64,000 bases of DNA from an uncultured Maribacter sp. (GCA_947498505.1 CANMKG010000001.1:248001-312000), one strand, 5' to 3'. Positions 25,083 to 34,524 are shown, numbered from the stretch's first letter. Notes: generated by a model not told the origin, from the sequence alone. Numbers and translations are program-made.

Positions 25083-26966
25083 GTGGGTAGAAAATACGTT
25101 TTTGATTTTGATAGTACGCTAACTAGGGTAGAGGCCTTAGATGTTTTAGCAGAAATGACTTTAGAGGGAAAATCTAATCGCGAAGAAGTTATTAGTGAAA
25201 TTCAAAGAATTACCAATTTGGGGATTGATGGTGATATCTCCTTTACACAATCATTAGAGCAACGAATTAAACTGTTGAATGCTCATAAGAACGATTTAGA
25301 AGGATTAGTAAAAGAATTAAGGCAAAAAATTTCAAAATCAATAGCTTCAAATAAGGAGTTTTTTGAAAAATTTGCTGATGATATTTATGTAGTTTCTTGT
25401 GGTTTTAAAGAATTTATAGACCCTATTGTTGAAGAATATAATATTCCGTCAGATAGAGTGTATGCTAATACTTTTGAATTTGATGGTCAAGGCAATATAG
25501 TAGGTTTTGATGTGGATAATGTGCTTTCGCAGCATAACGGAAAAATAGAGTGCCTTAAACAAATGAACCTAGAAGGTGAGGTGCAGGTTATAGGTGATGG
25601 TTATAGCGATTATGTAATGAGAGAAGCTGGTATTGCAGATAAATTTTTTGCATACACAGAAAATGTCCATAGAGAAAAAGCAACTAATAATGCTGATCAC
25701 ATAGCTCCTAATATGGATGAGTTTCTTTTTGTAAACGATTTGCCTCGTAACATATCTTATCCAAAAAACAGAATTAAAATATTATTGTTAGAAAACGTTC
25801 ATCCAGCAGCTTTTGACAATTTATCCGAAGACGGATTTTCTGTAGAGTTGGTAAAAACTTCACTATCAGAAGAAGACCTTATTGAAAAAATTAAGGGAGT
25901 TCATGTTTTAGGAATACGTTCTAAAACACAGGTAACTAAAAAGGTACTTGATGCGGCTGACAAATTGTTAGTAGTTGGTGCGTTTTGTATTGGAACAACA
26001 CAAATAGACTTAGATTATAGTAAAAAACGAGGTGTAGTCGTTTTTAATGCACCGTATAGTAATACACGTTCTGTTGTAGAATTAGCAATAGGTCAAATAA
26101 TTATGCTAATGCGTAATGTATTTCCTAGAAGTTCGGAAATTCATAATGGGGAATGGAATAAAACAGCCATAAACTCTAGAGAAGTTCGTGGTAAAAATCT
26201 TGGTATTGTTGGCTATGGTAATATAGGTAAACAGTTATCTGTATTAGCAGAAGCTATAGGTATGAGAGTTTACTACTATGATTTAGATGATAAATTAGCT
26301 TTAGGTAATGCCATAAAATGTAACTCATTAGAAGATTTGTTAAGCATTTCAGATGTGGTAACCCTGCATATTGATGACAATAAAGCAAACAAAAACTTTA
26401 TTGGTGAACGCGAGATTAATAGAATGAAAAAAGGTGCTATTCTTATTAACTTAGCGCGTGGATTTGTTGTTGATATTCCTGCATTAGTAGCAGCATTAAA
26501 AAGTGGAAAACTAGGAGGGGCAGCAATTGATGTTTACCCAGAAGAACCTCGCAAAAATGGCGAATTTAAGACTGACTTACAAGGACTGTCTAACGTAATA
26601 CTAACACCTCATGTTGGTGGTAGCACAGAAGAGGCTCAACGCAATATTGCGGATTTTGTTCCGAATAAAATAATGGAATATATAAATGCAGGGAGTACTG
26701 TTGATGCGGTTAATTTTCCAAATATTAGACTTCCAAAGCAAACTAATGCACACAGGTTCTTACATATTCACAAAAATGTACCTGGTATTATGGCTAAAAT
26801 AAACGAAGTTTTAGCAAAATATGAGATGAATATTTCTGGTCAATATTTATCAACAGATAGTGAAGTAGGTTATGTGATTACTGATTTAGATAAAGAATAT
26901 AATAAAGATGTAATTCAAGCATTAAGAAAAATTGATAACACCATCAAATTTAGAGTGTTATACTAA
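25083..26966 (+). CDS. serA: Fused phosphoserine phosphatase-like / D-3-phosphoglycerate dehydrogenase (SerB-SerA)
   Basis: A 627-residue two-part protein. Residues 1-210 are a HAD phosphatase of the SerB type: the DxD motif is in VFDFDSTLTR (6-15), with VVSCGFKEF and GDGYSD later. Residues 235-540 are a phosphoglycerate dehydrogenase with the NAD fold GIVGYGNIGKQ (near 373), the catalytic region ARGFVV and HVGGSTEEAQ. An ACT regulatory domain ends the protein (about 557-627: HKNVPGIMAKINEVLAKYEM). Two of the three serine-synthesis steps are thus on one chain. The start is GTG, giving MGRKYVFDFD directly. No in-frame ATG was found nearby. SerC is not in the window. Confidence 0.9.
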   Translation: MGRKYVFDFDSTLTRVEALDVLAEMTLEGKSNREEVISEIQRITNLGIDGDISFTQSLEQRIKLLNAHKNDLEGLVKELRQKISKSIASNKEFFEKFADDIYVVSCGFKEFIDPIVEEYNIPSDRVYANTFEFDGQGNIVGFDVDNVLSQHNGKIECLKQMNLEGEVQVIGDGYSDYVMREAGIADKFFAYTENVHREKATNNADHIAPNMDEFLFVNDLPRNISYPKNRIKILLLENVHPAAFDNLSEDGFSVELVKTSLSEEDLIEKIKGVHVLGIRSKTQVTKKVLDAADKLLVVGAFCIGTTQIDLDYSKKRGVVVFNAPYSNTRSVVELAIGQIIMLMRNVFPRSSEIHNGEWNKTAINSREVRGKNLGIVGYGNIGKQLSVLAEAIGMRVYYYDLDDKLALGNAIKCNSLEDLLSISDVVTLHIDDNKANKNFIGEREINRMKKGAILINLARGFVVDIPALVAALKSGKLGGAAIDVYPEEPRKNGEFKTDLQGLSNVILTPHVGGSTEEAQRNIADFVPNKIMEYINAGSTVDAVNFPNIRLPKQTNAHRFLHIHKNVPGIMAKINEVLAKYEMNISGQYLSTDSEVGYVITDLDKEYNKDVIQALRKIDNTIKFRVLY

Positions 26967-26990
26967 TAATTAGCTTGCTAATTAGTATTT

Positions 26991-27026
26991 AAAAAATCCA
27001 AATGGACATTACCATTTGGATTTTTT
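26991..27026 (+). terminator. Terminator after the SerB-SerA gene
   Basis: AAAAAATCCAAATGG (26991-27005) pairs with CCATTTGGATTTTTT (27012-27026) around ACATTA, with a T-run. A second hairpin (AATTAGC..GCTAATT, near 26970) lies just before it. Confidence 0.9.
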
Positions 27027-27131
27027 TTATTTACTAGGTTTTTTCACCTTGAAAATAACGCGTTTGACAACATTTTATTTATTGTAGCTTATGTAATATG
27101 TAAATTGTAGGAAAAATATGATTTATAAATA

Positions 27132-27965
27132 ATGAATCTCATAAGCGCACTATTTAAAAAATTCTGGAAAAGGAACTATAAAAAAGGGTTTAACACGTAC
27201 TATTTGTTGGTACTCACTATTATTCTACTCACAGTTGGTACACAAACAATTGTTCAATATTCCTTATCAAAGCAAAGTTCAAATACTTTTGTAGTTAATA
27301 TAGCAGGAAGACAAAGAATGCTTTGTCAAAAAGCAGTTAAAGAATTCTATAATTGCAAATACGGAGAAAATTGCGAGTACGGTGATTTACGATACGCGTT
27401 GTCTTCTTTAAAACGAGTGCATACCGATTTACAGAACGGGAATGAAAAATTGGGAATTTACGATTTTGAAGATGAAAGCATTAGAGAGAATTTCGCCAAG
27501 CTACAACCTTTTTTAGATGGTATTTATAATGCATTAAATGACCCAAGGGAAATGTACAATGCATCAATAAGTGATTTAAAGTATAACGAGGAAAACTTTT
27601 TACTTATCATGGATGATATTGTGGCACAATATCAAAAAAGATCAGAGCAAGATGTTCGAAATATGATGCTTATTGAAAAATACTTGGCCATACTTTCTGT
27701 AATTGTTGTTCTCATCGAAATCATTTTTATTGTTAACCCTATTATTGATCGAATATTAAAACAAAAGAAAAAGTTAGAAGAAATTGCATGGCATCAATCT
27801 CACGCCTTTGCCAATCACGTTAAAAACATAAAGGACCATCAATATGTTTTACGAGTTGAAAAAGACCCTGAAAGACAAAAGGAAATTGTAAAGTTTGTGG
27901 TTGAAGAGTTAGATGGGGTGGAAGAGGTTTCTCAATTTATGGTAAAAGCATTGAAAAAAGCTTAA
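27132..27965 (+). CDS. Membrane sensor with PilJ-type domain and histidine-kinase-like H-box, no ATPase domain
   Basis: A 277-residue protein with membrane segments at about 23-43 and 185-205 enclosing a helical periplasmic domain. That domain opens with VVNIAGRQRMLCQKAVKEFY (near 57), the PilJ/NarX-type sensing signature. After the second membrane helix comes LEEIAWHQSHAFANHVKNI (about 218-236). The IAWxQSH form closely resembles the H-box of flavobacterial histidine kinases and keeps the histidine. The protein then stops after 40 more residues, with no HATPase domain and no room for one. It may signal through a partner or be a reduced kinase. No response regulator adjoins it. Confidence 0.75.
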   Translation: MNLISALFKKFWKRNYKKGFNTYYLLVLTIILLTVGTQTIVQYSLSKQSSNTFVVNIAGRQRMLCQKAVKEFYNCKYGENCEYGDLRYALSSLKRVHTDLQNGNEKLGIYDFEDESIRENFAKLQPFLDGIYNALNDPREMYNASISDLKYNEENFLLIMDDIVAQYQKRSEQDVRNMMLIEKYLAILSVIVVLIEIIFIVNPIIDRILKQKKKLEEIAWHQSHAFANHVKNIKDHQYVLRVEKDPERQKEIVKFVVEELDGVEEVSQFMVKALKKA

Positions 27966-28439
27966 TTATTGGTGGTGATAGGGTTCATTTTTTAAAATTG
28001 TAAAAGCTCTATACACTTGCTCAACAGCAAACAAGCGTATCATCTGATGAGAAAACGTCATCGCTGAAAAACTAATTTTTCCTTGAGCTTTTTTATAGAT
28101 AGCTTCGCTAAAACCATAAGGTCCACCAATTACAAACACAAGTTGCTTTAGGCCTGAGTTCATTTTTTTTTGTAAAAACTGAGAAAACTCCATGGAAGTA
28201 TATTGTCTTCCATTTTCATCCAGTATTATTAAAGCATCGGTGGGAGAAAGTTGTTTTAAAATTAAATCACCTTCTTTTTCTTTTTGTTGGGCTTGCGATA
28301 AGTTCTTTGCATTTTTTATATCGGGAATAATTTCCAATTTAAACTTAATGTAATGCTTAAGTCTTTGTTCATATATACCAATTAATTTAAGTAATTCACT
28401 ACTATCTGTTTTACCAATGGCAAGAAGCTTTATTGTCAT
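27966..28439 (-). CDS. rlmH: 23S rRNA pseudouridine-1915 N3-methyltransferase
   Basis: A 157-residue SPOUT enzyme of normal length. Visible are MTIKLLAIGKTDSSELLKLI at the start, LDENGRQYTSMEFSQFL (near 78), the glycine-rich SAM loop VFVIGGPYGFSEAIYKKA (near 105) and the C-terminal HQMIRLFAVEQVYRAFTI with KNEPYHHQ. It methylates pseudouridine 1915 in helix 69 of the large ribosomal subunit. It is convergent with the PilJ-domain gene without a gap, and its stop directly follows that gene's stop on the other strand. Confidence 0.95.
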   Translation of the reverse strand: MTIKLLAIGKTDSSELLKLIGIYEQRLKHYIKFKLEIIPDIKNAKNLSQAQQKEKEGDLILKQLSPTDALIILDENGRQYTSMEFSQFLQKKMNSGLKQLVFVIGGPYGFSEAIYKKAQGKISFSAMTFSHQMIRLFAVEQVYRAFTILKNEPYHHQ

Positions 28440-28514
28440 GCTTCAAAGTTAAATCAATTTCTTAAAATGGTGTTTGTTTTTACTATTTTAGCGCAAAAGG
28501 AAGATTACCAAATT

Positions 28515-29372
28515 ATGATTTCAGAAAAACAATTTCAATTAGAAATAGACGGAATAATAAAAAATGCAATTCGAGAAGATGTTGGAGATGGTGACCATAG
28601 CTCTTTGGCATGTATACCATCAACAGCTAAAGGAAAAGCAAAACTTTTAGTAAAAGATGAGGGAATTATTGCGGGGATTGATTTTGCCAAGCAAGTTTTT
28701 AATTATGTGGATGAAAATTTAGTAGTTGAAACTCATATAAAAGATGGAACTCATGTAAAATACGGAGATATTGTTTTTCATGTAGAAGGTAGTTCGCAAA
28801 GCATATTAAAATCAGAGCGTTTAGTTCTAAATGCTATGCAACGTATGAGCGCTATTGCAACTAAAACTAATTCTTACGTAAAATTGTTAGCGGGCACAGG
28901 AACAAAAATATTAGATACCAGAAAAACTACTCCGGGTATTAGAGCTCTTGAAAAATGGGCGGTTAAAATTGGAGGAGGAGAAAATCATAGATTTGCTTTG
29001 TATGATATGATTATGTTAAAGGATAATCATATAGATTTTTGTGGAGGACTTACTCAGGCTATTGAAAAAACTAAACAATATTTAAGTGAAACTAACAGGG
29101 ACCTAAAAATTATAGTTGAAGCACGAAACCTTGATGAAATAAAAGAAATACTGAAAACTGATGGTGTTTATCGTATATTAATTGATAACTTTAATTATGA
29201 AGATACCAAAACAGCAGTAAATTTAATAGGTGATAAATGTTTAACGGAATCTTCAGGAGGTATTAATGAAGATACAATTAGAGCTTATGCGGAATGTGGC
29301 GTAAATTACATTTCATCGGGAGCCTTAACACATTCTGTTTATAACATGGATTTAAGCCTTAAAGCAGTTTAG
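28515..29372 (+). CDS. nadC: Nicotinate-nucleotide pyrophosphorylase (carboxylating)
   Basis: About 285 residues from the ATG at 28515 (MISEKQFQLEIDGIIKNAI), preferred over an ATG 16 codons earlier that adds an unrelated hydrophobic stretch. It carries REDVGDGDHSSLACIP at the N-terminus and the quinolinate/PRPP-binding DTRKTTPGIRALEKWAVKIG with GGGENHRFALYDMIMLKDNH (about 135-175), ending ESSGGINEDTIRAYAECGVN. It converts quinolinate and PRPP to nicotinate mononucleotide in NAD synthesis. NadA and NadB genes are not in the window. The next gene begins five bases later. Confidence 0.94.
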   Translation: MISEKQFQLEIDGIIKNAIREDVGDGDHSSLACIPSTAKGKAKLLVKDEGIIAGIDFAKQVFNYVDENLVVETHIKDGTHVKYGDIVFHVEGSSQSILKSERLVLNAMQRMSAIATKTNSYVKLLAGTGTKILDTRKTTPGIRALEKWAVKIGGGENHRFALYDMIMLKDNHIDFCGGLTQAIEKTKQYLSETNRDLKIIVEARNLDEIKEILKTDGVYRILIDNFNYEDTKTAVNLIGDKCLTESSGGINEDTIRAYAECGVNYISSGALTHSVYNMDLSLKAV

Positions 29373-29377
29373 TTTAA

Positions 29378-30346
29378 ATGTCAGCGGAAATAGAAGAAAA
29401 ACTAAAAAAAATACCCATTATCAATTGGGTGGTTCTTCTATTAAAAAAAGTGAAATTGCCTGCTTTTGAAGGATTGTCGGCTTACGATTTGGCAGAACGC
29501 TACATTGTGGGAATTGTTCAGGGAGCGGTATCTTCAAGAGCAAGTTCTATTGCTTTTAGTTTGTTTATGGCGTTGTTTCCGCTCCTAATTTTTATGTTCA
29601 CACTAGTGCCATTTATAATTTCATATATCAGTGTAGGAAATTCTGATTTTGATAATGATTTTTTGCCTTTTTTGGAATCTTTTTTACCTACTGCAACAGG
29701 TGACTATTTTGAAGAGATTTTTAAGCAAATTAAAAATCAACGAAGAGGCGGCTTATTATCGTCATCTTTTTTAATATCTATTTTCTTAATGGCAAACGGA
29801 GTAAATGCAATTTTTAGTGGTTTTGAAAACTCGTACCATGTTAATTTAAATAGAAATTTTTTTCGACAATATTTATATGCATTAATGGTGGGGTTAATAC
29901 TGTCCGTGCTTATAATCGTAGGTTTTGTTGCTTTTATATATTTTGAAATTTACGTATTACAGTATTTAAGTAACTTCGCGGCAAACACAGGGGGGTATGT
30001 GTTAGATGAAGGAGAAATTATTGGGGTGCAAATAGGTAAATTTTTGTTCTTTATAGTATTATCGTATTTAACAACAGCAATTCTGTATTATTTTGGAACT
30101 GCTGAAGGTAAGCAAGCTCGTTTTTTTTCAGTAGGCGCTTGGGTTACGACAATTCTATTTGTTTTAACTTCATATTTATTCGGAGTTTATGTTGAAAAAT
30201 TTGCACGTTACAACGAGCTATATGGGGCACTTGGTGGATTATTAATATTAATGGTGTATATATGGTTAAACTCTAATATTTTACTACTCGGTTTTGAATT
30301 AAATGCGTCATTAAATTTTCTACGAAAAATATCCAAAAAGAAATGA
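29378..30346 (+). CDS. YihY/BrkB-family inner-membrane protein
   Basis: A 322-residue membrane protein with about six segments. Family features include SRASSIAFSLFMALFPLLIF (near 60), GLLSSSFLISIFLMANGVNA (near 125) and the late LYGALGGLLILMVYIWLNSN with ILLLGFELNA. Family members were once called ribonuclease BN, but the membrane family itself has no proven enzymatic role. It lies five bases after nadC, and its last codon overlaps the ATG of the next gene (ATGA), suggesting one transcript from nadC to the DUF2147 gene. Confidence 0.88.
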   Translation: MSAEIEEKLKKIPIINWVVLLLKKVKLPAFEGLSAYDLAERYIVGIVQGAVSSRASSIAFSLFMALFPLLIFMFTLVPFIISYISVGNSDFDNDFLPFLESFLPTATGDYFEEIFKQIKNQRRGGLLSSSFLISIFLMANGVNAIFSGFENSYHVNLNRNFFRQYLYALMVGLILSVLIIVGFVAFIYFEIYVLQYLSNFAANTGGYVLDEGEIIGVQIGKFLFFIVLSYLTTAILYYFGTAEGKQARFFSVGAWVTTILFVLTSYLFGVYVEKFARYNELYGALGGLLILMVYIWLNSNILLLGFELNASLNFLRKISKKK

Positions 30347-30783
30347 TAAAGAATAAAAAGTATCTTACGCTTATAATATTATTATTGAGCGTATACATAA
30401 GTAATGCTCAAAGTATTTTTGGAAAATGGAAAACTATTGATGATAGAACAGGTAAGCCAAAAGGAATCATAAATATTTATGAGAAAGATGGATTTATGTA
30501 TGGTGATGTTATAAAAATTCTGGAAAAAGGAAAAGAAAATGCACTTTGTGTAAAATGTGATGGAGATTTAAAGGATAAGCCTGTAATAGGCATGACCATT
30601 ATTGAAGGGCTTGAAGAAAAGGAGGATGGTGTTTGGAAAGGTGATACCTTATTTGATCCGGAACAAGCCATGACATTTAGATGTAAAATATGGTTGAATC
30701 CTGAAAATAAAAACGAGCTTAAGGTTCGGGGATATTTGCTGTTTGTTTACCGGACGCAAACTTGGTTGAGGGTAGAAGAATAA
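30343..30783 (+). CDS. DUF2147 exported protein
   Basis: A 146-residue protein with a signal peptide ending YISNAQ, then the DUF2147 domain: SIFGKWKTIDDRTGKPKGII, INIYEKDGFMYGDVIKIL, a CVKCDGDLKDKPVIGMTII segment with a Cys pair, and LNPENKNELKVRGYLLFVYR. The fold is a small lipocalin-like beta barrel. The activity is unknown. The start codon overlaps the stop of the YihY gene, and priA begins five bases after its stop. Confidence 0.85.
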   Translation: MIKNKKYLTLIILLLSVYISNAQSIFGKWKTIDDRTGKPKGIINIYEKDGFMYGDVIKILEKGKENALCVKCDGDLKDKPVIGMTIIEGLEEKEDGVWKGDTLFDPEQAMTFRCKIWLNPENKNELKVRGYLLFVYRTQTWLRVEE

Positions 30784-30787
30784 TGTT

Positions 30788-33244
30788 ATGCAATATTTTG
30801 TAAACGTAATATTACCTATTCCGTTAGAAAAACTTTTTACCTATAGTATTTCTGAGGCGGAGGCTAAAATGCTAAAACCAGGTATACGTGTTGCTGTCCC
30901 ATTTGGAAAATCTAAAATATATACAGCCCTTGTATATGAAGTACATAATACTCCTCCAGATGTGTATGAAGCAAAAGAAATTCATCAAATTTTAGACGAT
31001 AATCCAATTGTACTGGATGTTCAGTTACAGCATTGGAAATGGATTTCTGAATATTACATGTGTACCCTTGGAGAAGTTTTCAGAACTGCTGTTCCTAACG
31101 CTTTCTTGTTGGAAAGTGAAACTTTAATACTTAAAAATAATTATGCAGAGGTAGATGAAGCCTCTTTAAAAGATGATGAGTTTTTGGTGTATGAGGCATT
31201 ACAGCATCAATCTATATTAAAAGTACATGAAGTAAGTGCTATAGTGGAGCGTAAAAATGTACTACCAATTTTGAATAGATTAATTGCCAAAAACATTATT
31301 CATTTAAAAGAAGAAGTATACGAGCGGTATAAACCAAAATTGGTGCGTTTTGTAAAGTTGGAAAAAGAACATGAAACCGAAGAAGGTTTAGAAAATTTAT
31401 TGAATTCGTTAACACGAGCACCAAAGCAAAGTCAGGTTATCTTATCACTATTTCAATTGCAAGCTGTTCATAAAAAACCTATCAGCGTATCAGATTTAGA
31501 AAAGAGTAGCGGAGGCTCAAAGGCAGTAATAAAATCATTAGTAGATAAAAAGGTTCTTAAAGAGTATTACATTCAAACGGATCGGGTTTCATATCAGGGA
31601 GGTGAAGAAAATTCCAAATTAAAACAGCTTAATGAATATCAAGAAACTGCTTTAGCGGATATAAAATTTGCTTTTAATGAAGATAAAGTAACTCTCCTGC
31701 ATGGTGTGACATCTTCAGGTAAGACGGAGGTTTATGTAAAGTTAATTGAAGAGTATTTAGTTGATAACAAACAAGTGCTTTACTTATTGCCAGAAATAGC
31801 TTTAACTACACAATTAATAACTAGGCTACAAACCTATTTTGGTGAAAAGGTAGCGGTATATCATTCTAAATATACGGTTCATGAGCGTATTGAGGTTTGG
31901 AACAATGTGTTATTGAATAAGACAAAAGCTAAGATTGTTATAGGAGCGAGATCCTCATTGTTTTTGCCATTTTCCAATTTAGGGTTAATAATTGTAGATG
32001 AGGAGCACGAGAGTTCGTTTAAGCAATTTGACCCCGCTCCACGTTATCATGGTCGAGATGCAGCTATCGTCTTAGGCCATTTGCATAAAAGCAAAGTATT
32101 ATTGGGTTCGGCAACACCAAGTTTAGAAAGTTTTTATAATGCTAAACTAAAAAAGTATGGTTATGCAAAAATAGAGAGGCGTTTTGGAAACGTTTTAATG
32201 CCAGATATGGAGTTGGTTGATATTAAAGAGCAATCTAGAAAGCGAAGAATGAAAGGGCATTTTTCTGAACGGTTATTAGAAGAAATGACAGAAACACTAG
32301 ATGCTGGAGAACAAATAATTCTTTTTCAAAATAGAAGGGGGTATGCTCCTATTTTGGAATGTACAACATGTGGACATTCTCCTCAATGCCCGAATTGTGA
32401 TGTGAGTTTAACCTATCACCAATACCGTAAACAATTACGTTGTCATTACTGTAGTCATTTTATTGCTTTACAGGAAAGTTGTCAGGCTTGTGGTAGTGCC
32501 GAGTTAGATACCAAAGGTTTTGGAACTGAACAAATAGAACAAGAGGTAAAAGAACTATTCCCAAAAGCCAAAGTTGGGCGAATGGATTTAGATACAACTA
32601 GAGGTAAATATGGCTATGAGAAAATAATTACAGCATTTGAACAACAGGAGTTAGATATTTTGGTTGGCACACAAATGCTTACTAAAGGATTGGATTTTAG
32701 GAATGTGAATCTTGTAGGGATATTAAATGCAGATACCTTACTTAATTTTCCTGACTACCGAGCACACGAACGTAGTTTTCAGCTATTAACTCAAGTAGCG
32801 GGTAGGGCTGGGCGTACTAAAAAAAGAGGAAAGGTAATTATACAAAGTTATAATCCATATCACCAAATATTAAAGCAAGTAACTACAGGTGATTACAGCA
32901 CCATGTTTGAAGAGCAATTGTATGACCGAGAGCAGTTCAAATATCCTCCTGCTCATAGAATTATAAAAATAACATTTAAACATCGAGATTATAACGTACT
33001 TAATGAAGCAGCAGCATGGTTTACCAAATCGTTATACAGGTATTTTGGAGAAAATGTTTTAGGTCCAGAATATCCGCCTGTTGCCAGAATAAGAAATCAG
33101 TACCTTAAAAATGTTCTTATAAAGATGGAAAAAAATCAATCTTTGGCTAAAACAAAAAATAGCATTAAAAAGATTGATAAATCTTTCAATGCTATTTCTC
33201 AGTATAGAAGTGTACGTGTAATCTACAATGTAGATCACATATAA
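30788..33244 (+). CDS. priA: Primosomal protein N' (replication restart helicase PriA)
   Basis: An 818-residue helicase. After an N-terminal DNA-binding part it has Walker A (HGVTSSGKTEVYVKL, near 305), DEEH (IIVDEEHESSF, near 402), GSATPS, and a zinc module with four Cys pairs between about 520 and 580 (CTTCGHSPQCPNC, RCHYC, SCQAC). Helicase motifs VGTQMLTKGLDF and QVAGRAGR follow. It reloads the replisome at stalled forks. Length and motif order are normal. It is the last gene of a run that starts at nadC, with no terminator hairpin visible before the convergent LytTR gene. Confidence 0.96.
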   Translation: MQYFVNVILPIPLEKLFTYSISEAEAKMLKPGIRVAVPFGKSKIYTALVYEVHNTPPDVYEAKEIHQILDDNPIVLDVQLQHWKWISEYYMCTLGEVFRTAVPNAFLLESETLILKNNYAEVDEASLKDDEFLVYEALQHQSILKVHEVSAIVERKNVLPILNRLIAKNIIHLKEEVYERYKPKLVRFVKLEKEHETEEGLENLLNSLTRAPKQSQVILSLFQLQAVHKKPISVSDLEKSSGGSKAVIKSLVDKKVLKEYYIQTDRVSYQGGEENSKLKQLNEYQETALADIKFAFNEDKVTLLHGVTSSGKTEVYVKLIEEYLVDNKQVLYLLPEIALTTQLITRLQTYFGEKVAVYHSKYTVHERIEVWNNVLLNKTKAKIVIGARSSLFLPFSNLGLIIVDEEHESSFKQFDPAPRYHGRDAAIVLGHLHKSKVLLGSATPSLESFYNAKLKKYGYAKIERRFGNVLMPDMELVDIKEQSRKRRMKGHFSERLLEEMTETLDAGEQIILFQNRRGYAPILECTTCGHSPQCPNCDVSLTYHQYRKQLRCHYCSHFIALQESCQACGSAELDTKGFGTEQIEQEVKELFPKAKVGRMDLDTTRGKYGYEKIITAFEQQELDILVGTQMLTKGLDFRNVNLVGILNADTLLNFPDYRAHERSFQLLTQVAGRAGRTKKRGKVIIQSYNPYHQILKQVTTGDYSTMFEEQLYDREQFKYPPAHRIIKITFKHRDYNVLNEAAAWFTKSLYRYFGENVLGPEYPPVARIRNQYLKNVLIKMEKNQSLAKTKNSIKKIDKSFNAISQYRSVRVIYNVDHI

Positions 33245-33251
33245 AATCAAA

Positions 33252-33944
33252 CTAGACGTTACTTAAAGCTTCCGCCAATTCGGTTTTCTTATTCCTACTT
33301 AAAGGAATAGACCTGCCACTAACTTCTACATTTTTACTATTAAACTTTTCAACTTTTTCAAGGTTCACGATATATGATTTGTGAATTCTTAAAAACTTCT
33401 CAGAAGGCAATTGCGCTTCAAAAGATTTCATTGTTGATAAAATTACGATATTAGCTTCATCTGTAACTAATTTAATGTAGTCACCAAGAGCTTCAATCCA
33501 CTTAATATCGTTAAGAATAACTTTTCTCTTTTTTAGATTACTTTTTACAAAGATGTGTTCTTCGTCCTCAGTTACCTTATTCATTTGTTCAAACTTGGCA
33601 ACAGCTCTTTTTACAGAGGCATCAAAACGAGCCATAGTTATTGGCTTGTGAAGATAATCTGTTACGTCGTAATCAAAGGCTTTTAAGGCGTAGTCTGGCT
33701 TTCCAGTAATTAAAATTACTTGCGGGCTATTTTCTAAAGACTCAAGTAGGTCGAATCCTGTAATAATTGGCATTTCAACATCAAGAAAAATAAGGTCAAT
33801 CTCGTTGTTTTTAATACCGTTCTTAGCTTCAATAGCGTTGCTGTATTCAGCCACCATAGCCAGATTGGGATGATTGTTTACCAATTTAGCGACTGCCATT
33901 CGTTGCATAGACGAATCGTCAACAATAATACTTCTTAATTTCAT
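33252..33944 (-). CDS. LytTR-family response regulator (orphan)
   Basis: A 230-residue regulator. A receiver domain spans about 1-120, with the acid pair VDDS near the start, the phospho-acceptor Asp in LIFLDVEMPIITGFDLL (near 54) and Lys in DYLHKPITM (near 100). A LytTR DNA-binding domain spans about 135-228 (KWIEALGDYIKLVTDEANIV, EKFLRIHKSYIVNLEKVEKF). LytTR regulators bind pairs of direct repeats. No histidine kinase gene flanks it. The usual partner in this group is a LytS-like kinase elsewhere. It is convergent with priA and diverges from rpsF. Confidence 0.92.
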   Translation of the reverse strand: MKLRSIIVDDSSMQRMAVAKLVNNHPNLAMVAEYSNAIEAKNGIKNNEIDLIFLDVEMPIITGFDLLESLENSPQVILITGKPDYALKAFDYDVTDYLHKPITMARFDASVKRAVAKFEQMNKVTEDEEHIFVKSNLKKRKVILNDIKWIEALGDYIKLVTDEANIVILSTMKSFEAQLPSEKFLRIHKSYIVNLEKVEKFNSKNVEVSGRSIPLSRNKKTELAEALSNV

Positions 33945-34123
33945 AAAAGGCTGATTTGTGGGGTTAAATCATCGACAAAGAACTGAAAAAACATGATGAA
34001 CTGCAACAAAAGATGTAAACAATGCATTGTTTATTGTGTAATTGTCTCTGACCATAGGTTAATTTGATTTATAGGTTAAGTTTCATTATTTCTTGTAACC
34101 ATAACGAAGAAAATTCTGTTTTC

Positions 34124-34154
34124 TTGTAATAACTCGTAAATATTATTACTTTTG
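34124..34154 (+). promoter_or_regulatory. Promoter of the rpsF-rpsR-rplI operon
   Basis: TTG (34124-34126), a 20-base spacer, then TACTTTTG (34147-34154), matching the Bacteroidota -33/-7 pattern. Transcription would start near 34160, leaving a leader of under 20 bases, too short for an S6:S18-binding structure. Confidence 0.72.
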
Positions 34155-34177
34155 CAGACTTAAAAATTTATAATATT

Positions 34178-34519
34178 ATGAATCATTACGAAACTGTTTT
34201 CATTTTGAATCCCGTTCTATCTGATACTCAGATAGAGGAAACAGTTAAGAAATTTGAAGATTTCTTAATTAAGAATGGTGCCAAAATGGTAGCCAAAGAA
34301 AATTGGGGGCTAAAAAAATTAGCTTATCCAATACAGCACAAGAAAAGTGGTTTTTACCATTTGTTCGAATTTACAAATTCTGGAGAAGTTGTTTCTGCTT
34401 ATGAGCAGGAGTTCAGAAGAGATGAGCGTGTAATGCGTTTTCTTACTGTAAAATTAGACAAGCACGCTATTGAGTGGGCAGAAAAAAGAAGAACAAGGTT
34501 AAAAACAGCTAAAGCGTAA
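34178..34519 (+). CDS. rpsF: 30S ribosomal protein S6
   Basis: A 113-residue S6 with the expected start [20 protein letters not shown], the [20 protein letters not shown] segment (about 43-62) and [17 protein letters not shown] near the end. S6 binds S18 and helps assemble the platform of the small subunit. It leads the conserved rpsF-rpsR-rplI operon, which in many bacteria also holds a single-strand-binding protein or priB gene. None is present here. The gap to rpsR is five bases. Confidence 0.97.
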   Translation: MNHYETVFILNPVLSDTQIEETVKKFEDFLIKNGAKMVAKENWGLKKLAYPIQHKKSGFYHLFEFTNSGEVVSAYEQEFRRDERVMRFLTVKLDKHAIEWAEKRRTRLKTAKA

Positions 34520-34524
34520 GTACT

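Noticed and set aside
33945-34177. S6:S18 autoregulatory leader before rpsF
   Set aside because: The promoter lies under 25 bases from the start codon, leaving no room for the leader structure.
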